A stretch of DNA of 55,779 nucleotides. It comes from SFFI01 sp964398655. GTDB lineage: Bacteria; Bacillota; Clostridia; Saccharofermentanales; DTU023. The stretch lies in contig CAYNNG010000010.1 of NCBI GenBank assembly GCA_964398655.1, positions 1 to 55,779 of the forward strand, read 5' to 3'. The notes below the pieces were generated by a model. That model was given only the letters and a program-made list of their open reading frames with translations. It did no database searches and was not told where the DNA came from. The translations under genes were made by a program, and so were the position numbers. Numbering within the stretch: the stretch's first letter is position 1; every line of letters begins with the position of its first letter. Shown piece by piece: positions 54,497 to 55,779 of the stretch.

Positions 54497-54958
54497 ATGT
54501 CAGCAGAAGAGCGTTATTATTTTAAGGATAAAGAGGGCAAGATGCAGCGCTTAGATTGGCAGCCAGAGCGGGATACCTGGCCTTATGGTTCTTCAGGCTA
54601 TCGTTATCCCCAAAAAGGAAAGTATAGAGGCCGCAAGAACTGGTCTGAGTCTTCAGATGACTACTACCGATCAGGTAAAAATCCTAGTCTGTCTCAAGGC
54701 AGCAAGATTCAAGAACTATTCTTAAATTACTGTCGAAAAAATAGGGTCTTGGTAGAAGTCAGTTACGCCCCTCAAGAAACCCTGCAAGGTTATATCTTAG
54801 GTTTTGACCAGGAGTCCATCATCCTGGAGGTAGAGCACATGCAGCATTTGCTCTACAAGGCAGCCCTGCAATCTGTCTTGCCCTTAGATGAAGAACACAC
54901 CCGTATTCTCACAGACGATCCCGTGGTCCTTGCTAGGTCATATAAACCCTTTGCTTAA
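54497..54958 (+). CDS. hfq: Hfq-like RNA chaperone with N-terminal extension
   Basis: Sm-fold protein near the expected miaA-hfq position. Residues 70-130 are the Hfq core: IQELFLNYCRKN, QGYILGFDQESIILE (Sm1) and LLYKAALQSVLP (Sm2). The Sm2 histidine of the canonical YKHAIS is replaced by alanine (Lys121-Ala122), which alters the proximal RNA-binding pore; the helix-1 Gln72 is kept. A 69-residue N-terminal extension rich in Tyr, Trp, Arg, Lys, Gly and Ser is probably disordered and RNA-binding. The start is firm: AAGGAG lies 7 nt before ATG 54497. A 23-residue C-terminal tail follows. Confidence 0.83.
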   Translation: MSAEERYYFKDKEGKMQRLDWQPERDTWPYGSSGYRYPQKGKYRGRKNWSESSDDYYRSGKNPSLSQGSKIQELFLNYCRKNRVLVEVSYAPQETLQGYILGFDQESIILEVEHMQHLLYKAALQSVLPLDEEHTRILTDDPVVLARSYKPFA

Positions 54959-54984
54959 CCAGGCAGTTCAGTTACAACCACCCT

Positions 54985-55779
54985 TTATGACGCAATCCAT
55001 ACCCCAAATTTCTGATAGTACTTTTGTTTGGTAAATTCCAAAGACAGAGCATAAAGGACAATCAGGGCAAGCAGTATCCATATAAATCTTAGAGGTAAGA
55101 CACCCATATCAAAGGCTGTAGCCAAGGGGAGAAAGGCTATGCTGAGGGTTGCAGCAGCTGCGACTAAGCTACTCCAAATAAGTGGTACTGAAGGAACCTT
55201 TCTGGTACTTTTATCCCAGATGGGCCTTAGACTACGGATAACATGGATAATCATGATCTGCGAGCAGGTACCAAAGGCAAACCAGCCCGCATGAAAGAGG
55301 GGCATGGTCGCCGCGGAATTCCAGCCCATTGGATAGTACATGAGCAGGAAGCAGAGAATATCAAAAATGGAACTCAGGGGCCCCATGACTAGCATAAACC
55401 TTAAAATAGAGCGGGTATTCCAGCTCTGAGGCTTAGCCAAATAATCATCATCTACATTATCAAAGGACATGCCTAAGGTAGACAAGTCACAAATGAGATT
55501 TTGGGTCAAGATGTGCAAGGGAAGCATGGGGAGGAAGGGGAGGAACAGGCCTGCAATAATCATGGAGATCATATTCCCTAAGTTACCGCTGGTAGCCATC
55601 ACAATGTATTTCATCACATTACCGAAGGTTTGACGCCCCGTAACAATACCATGCTCTAAAACCATCAGATCTTTTTCCAAAAGGATAATATCCGCGGTCT
55701 CTTTTGCAATGTCATGCTCATCACCTACAGAAAAAACATTGTCTGACTTAAGCTGATTCTTCTGGGCCACGCCCAGCAT
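54985..55779 (-). CDS. Mg2+-importing P-type ATPase (MgtA-like), 3' part
   Basis: The frame runs off the window, so only the last 264 residues are seen. DIAKETADIILLEKDLMVLE, GNMISMIIAGLFLPFLPMLPLHIL, FDNVDDD, FMLVMGPLSSIFDIL and GWFAFGTCSQIMIIH match MgtA/MgtB C-terminal membrane segments (six spans). The residues just before (MLGVAQKNQLKSDNVFSVG) occupy the place of GDGINDAPALRxADxGISVD but lack the hinge Asp and Asn residues. Either the copy is inactive or it has a divergent hinge; a single frameshift does not restore the motif. Convergent with hfq. Confidence 0.8.
   Translation of the reverse strand: MLGVAQKNQLKSDNVFSVGDEHDIAKETADIILLEKDLMVLEHGIVTGRQTFGNVMKYIVMATSGNLGNMISMIIAGLFLPFLPMLPLHILTQNLICDLSTLGMSFDNVDDDYLAKPQSWNTRSILRFMLVMGPLSSIFDILCFLLMYYPMGWNSAATMPLFHAGWFAFGTCSQIMIIHVIRSLRPIWDKSTRKVPSVPLIWSSLVAAAATLSIAFLPLATAFDMGVLPLRFIWILLALIVLYALSLEFTKQKYYQKFGVWIAS

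Noticed and set aside
55740..55779. Frameshift explaining the lost GDGxND motif
   Set aside because: Neither of the other two minus-strand frames contains DGxND-like residues, and one has an early stop.

Overview
The window looks like a chromosomal segment of an anaerobic, amino-acid-fermenting member of the Bacillota, most likely class Clostridia. The reasons are the gene order dnaG-rpoD-trmK, miaB-mutS-mutL-miaA followed by hfq, a PyrK/PyrD (class 1B, NAD-linked) pyrimidine pathway, strong AGGAGG-type ribosome binding sites, and a full ornithine-fermentation gene set (Ord, Ort, Ora, Orr). I cannot name a genus. I see no insertion sequence, prophage, CRISPR array or rRNA operon; this is core and metabolic chromosome rather than an island.

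Layout. 1-4644: yajC, then the macromolecular-synthesis group dnaG-rpoD-trmK. 4652-5003: RNase P RNA. 5025-8532: a YfhO-type membrane protein and a eukaryote-like dCMP deaminase. 8522-11932 (minus): an OmpR/PhoB-type response regulator, its sensor kinase and an RsuA-family pseudouridine synthase as one operon. 12062-13466: an RluA-family synthase, convergent with a left-handed beta-helix protein. 13558-15975 (minus): metNIQ methionine uptake operon behind a structured leader with a terminator (16026-16190). 16404-16743: three tRNA genes. 16884-19457 (minus): an F420-gamma-glutamyl-ligase-like protein, a nucleoside-recognition membrane protein and tRNA-Leu. 19635-27602: the ornithine degradation operon, with an Ord-OrtA gene fusion at its head, followed by alr. 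28918-33914: pyrC-pyrF-pyrK-pyrD and pyrE. 33922-39257: a MoxR/DUF58/transglutaminase module. 39276-40501 (minus): a split chromate transporter. 40798-46639: oppBCDF plus an oppA whose domains are circularly permuted. 46740-54958: miaB-mutS-mutL-miaA, a DUF4298 gene and an Hfq with a long N-terminal extension. 54985-55779 (minus): the 3' part of an MgtA-type P-type ATPase running off the window.

How it works together. Imported peptides (Opp) and methionine (Met) feed an amino-acid economy. L-ornithine is racemised (Orr), its amino group moved by the B12/PLP mutase OraSE (kept active by the GlmL-like protein), oxidised by the Ord part of the fusion to 2-amino-4-ketopentanoate, and cleaved thiolytically by OrtA/OrtB to alanine and acetyl-CoA. 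Alr next door can interconvert the alanine enantiomers.

The most unusual items are the circularly permuted OppA (44882-46639), the Ord-OrtA fusion (19635-20999), the 69-residue extension on Hfq with loss of the usual YKH histidine (54497-54958), the unrecognised metNIQ leader (16026-16190), and a P-type ATPase fragment in which the GDGxND hinge motif is not recognisable (55700-55779).
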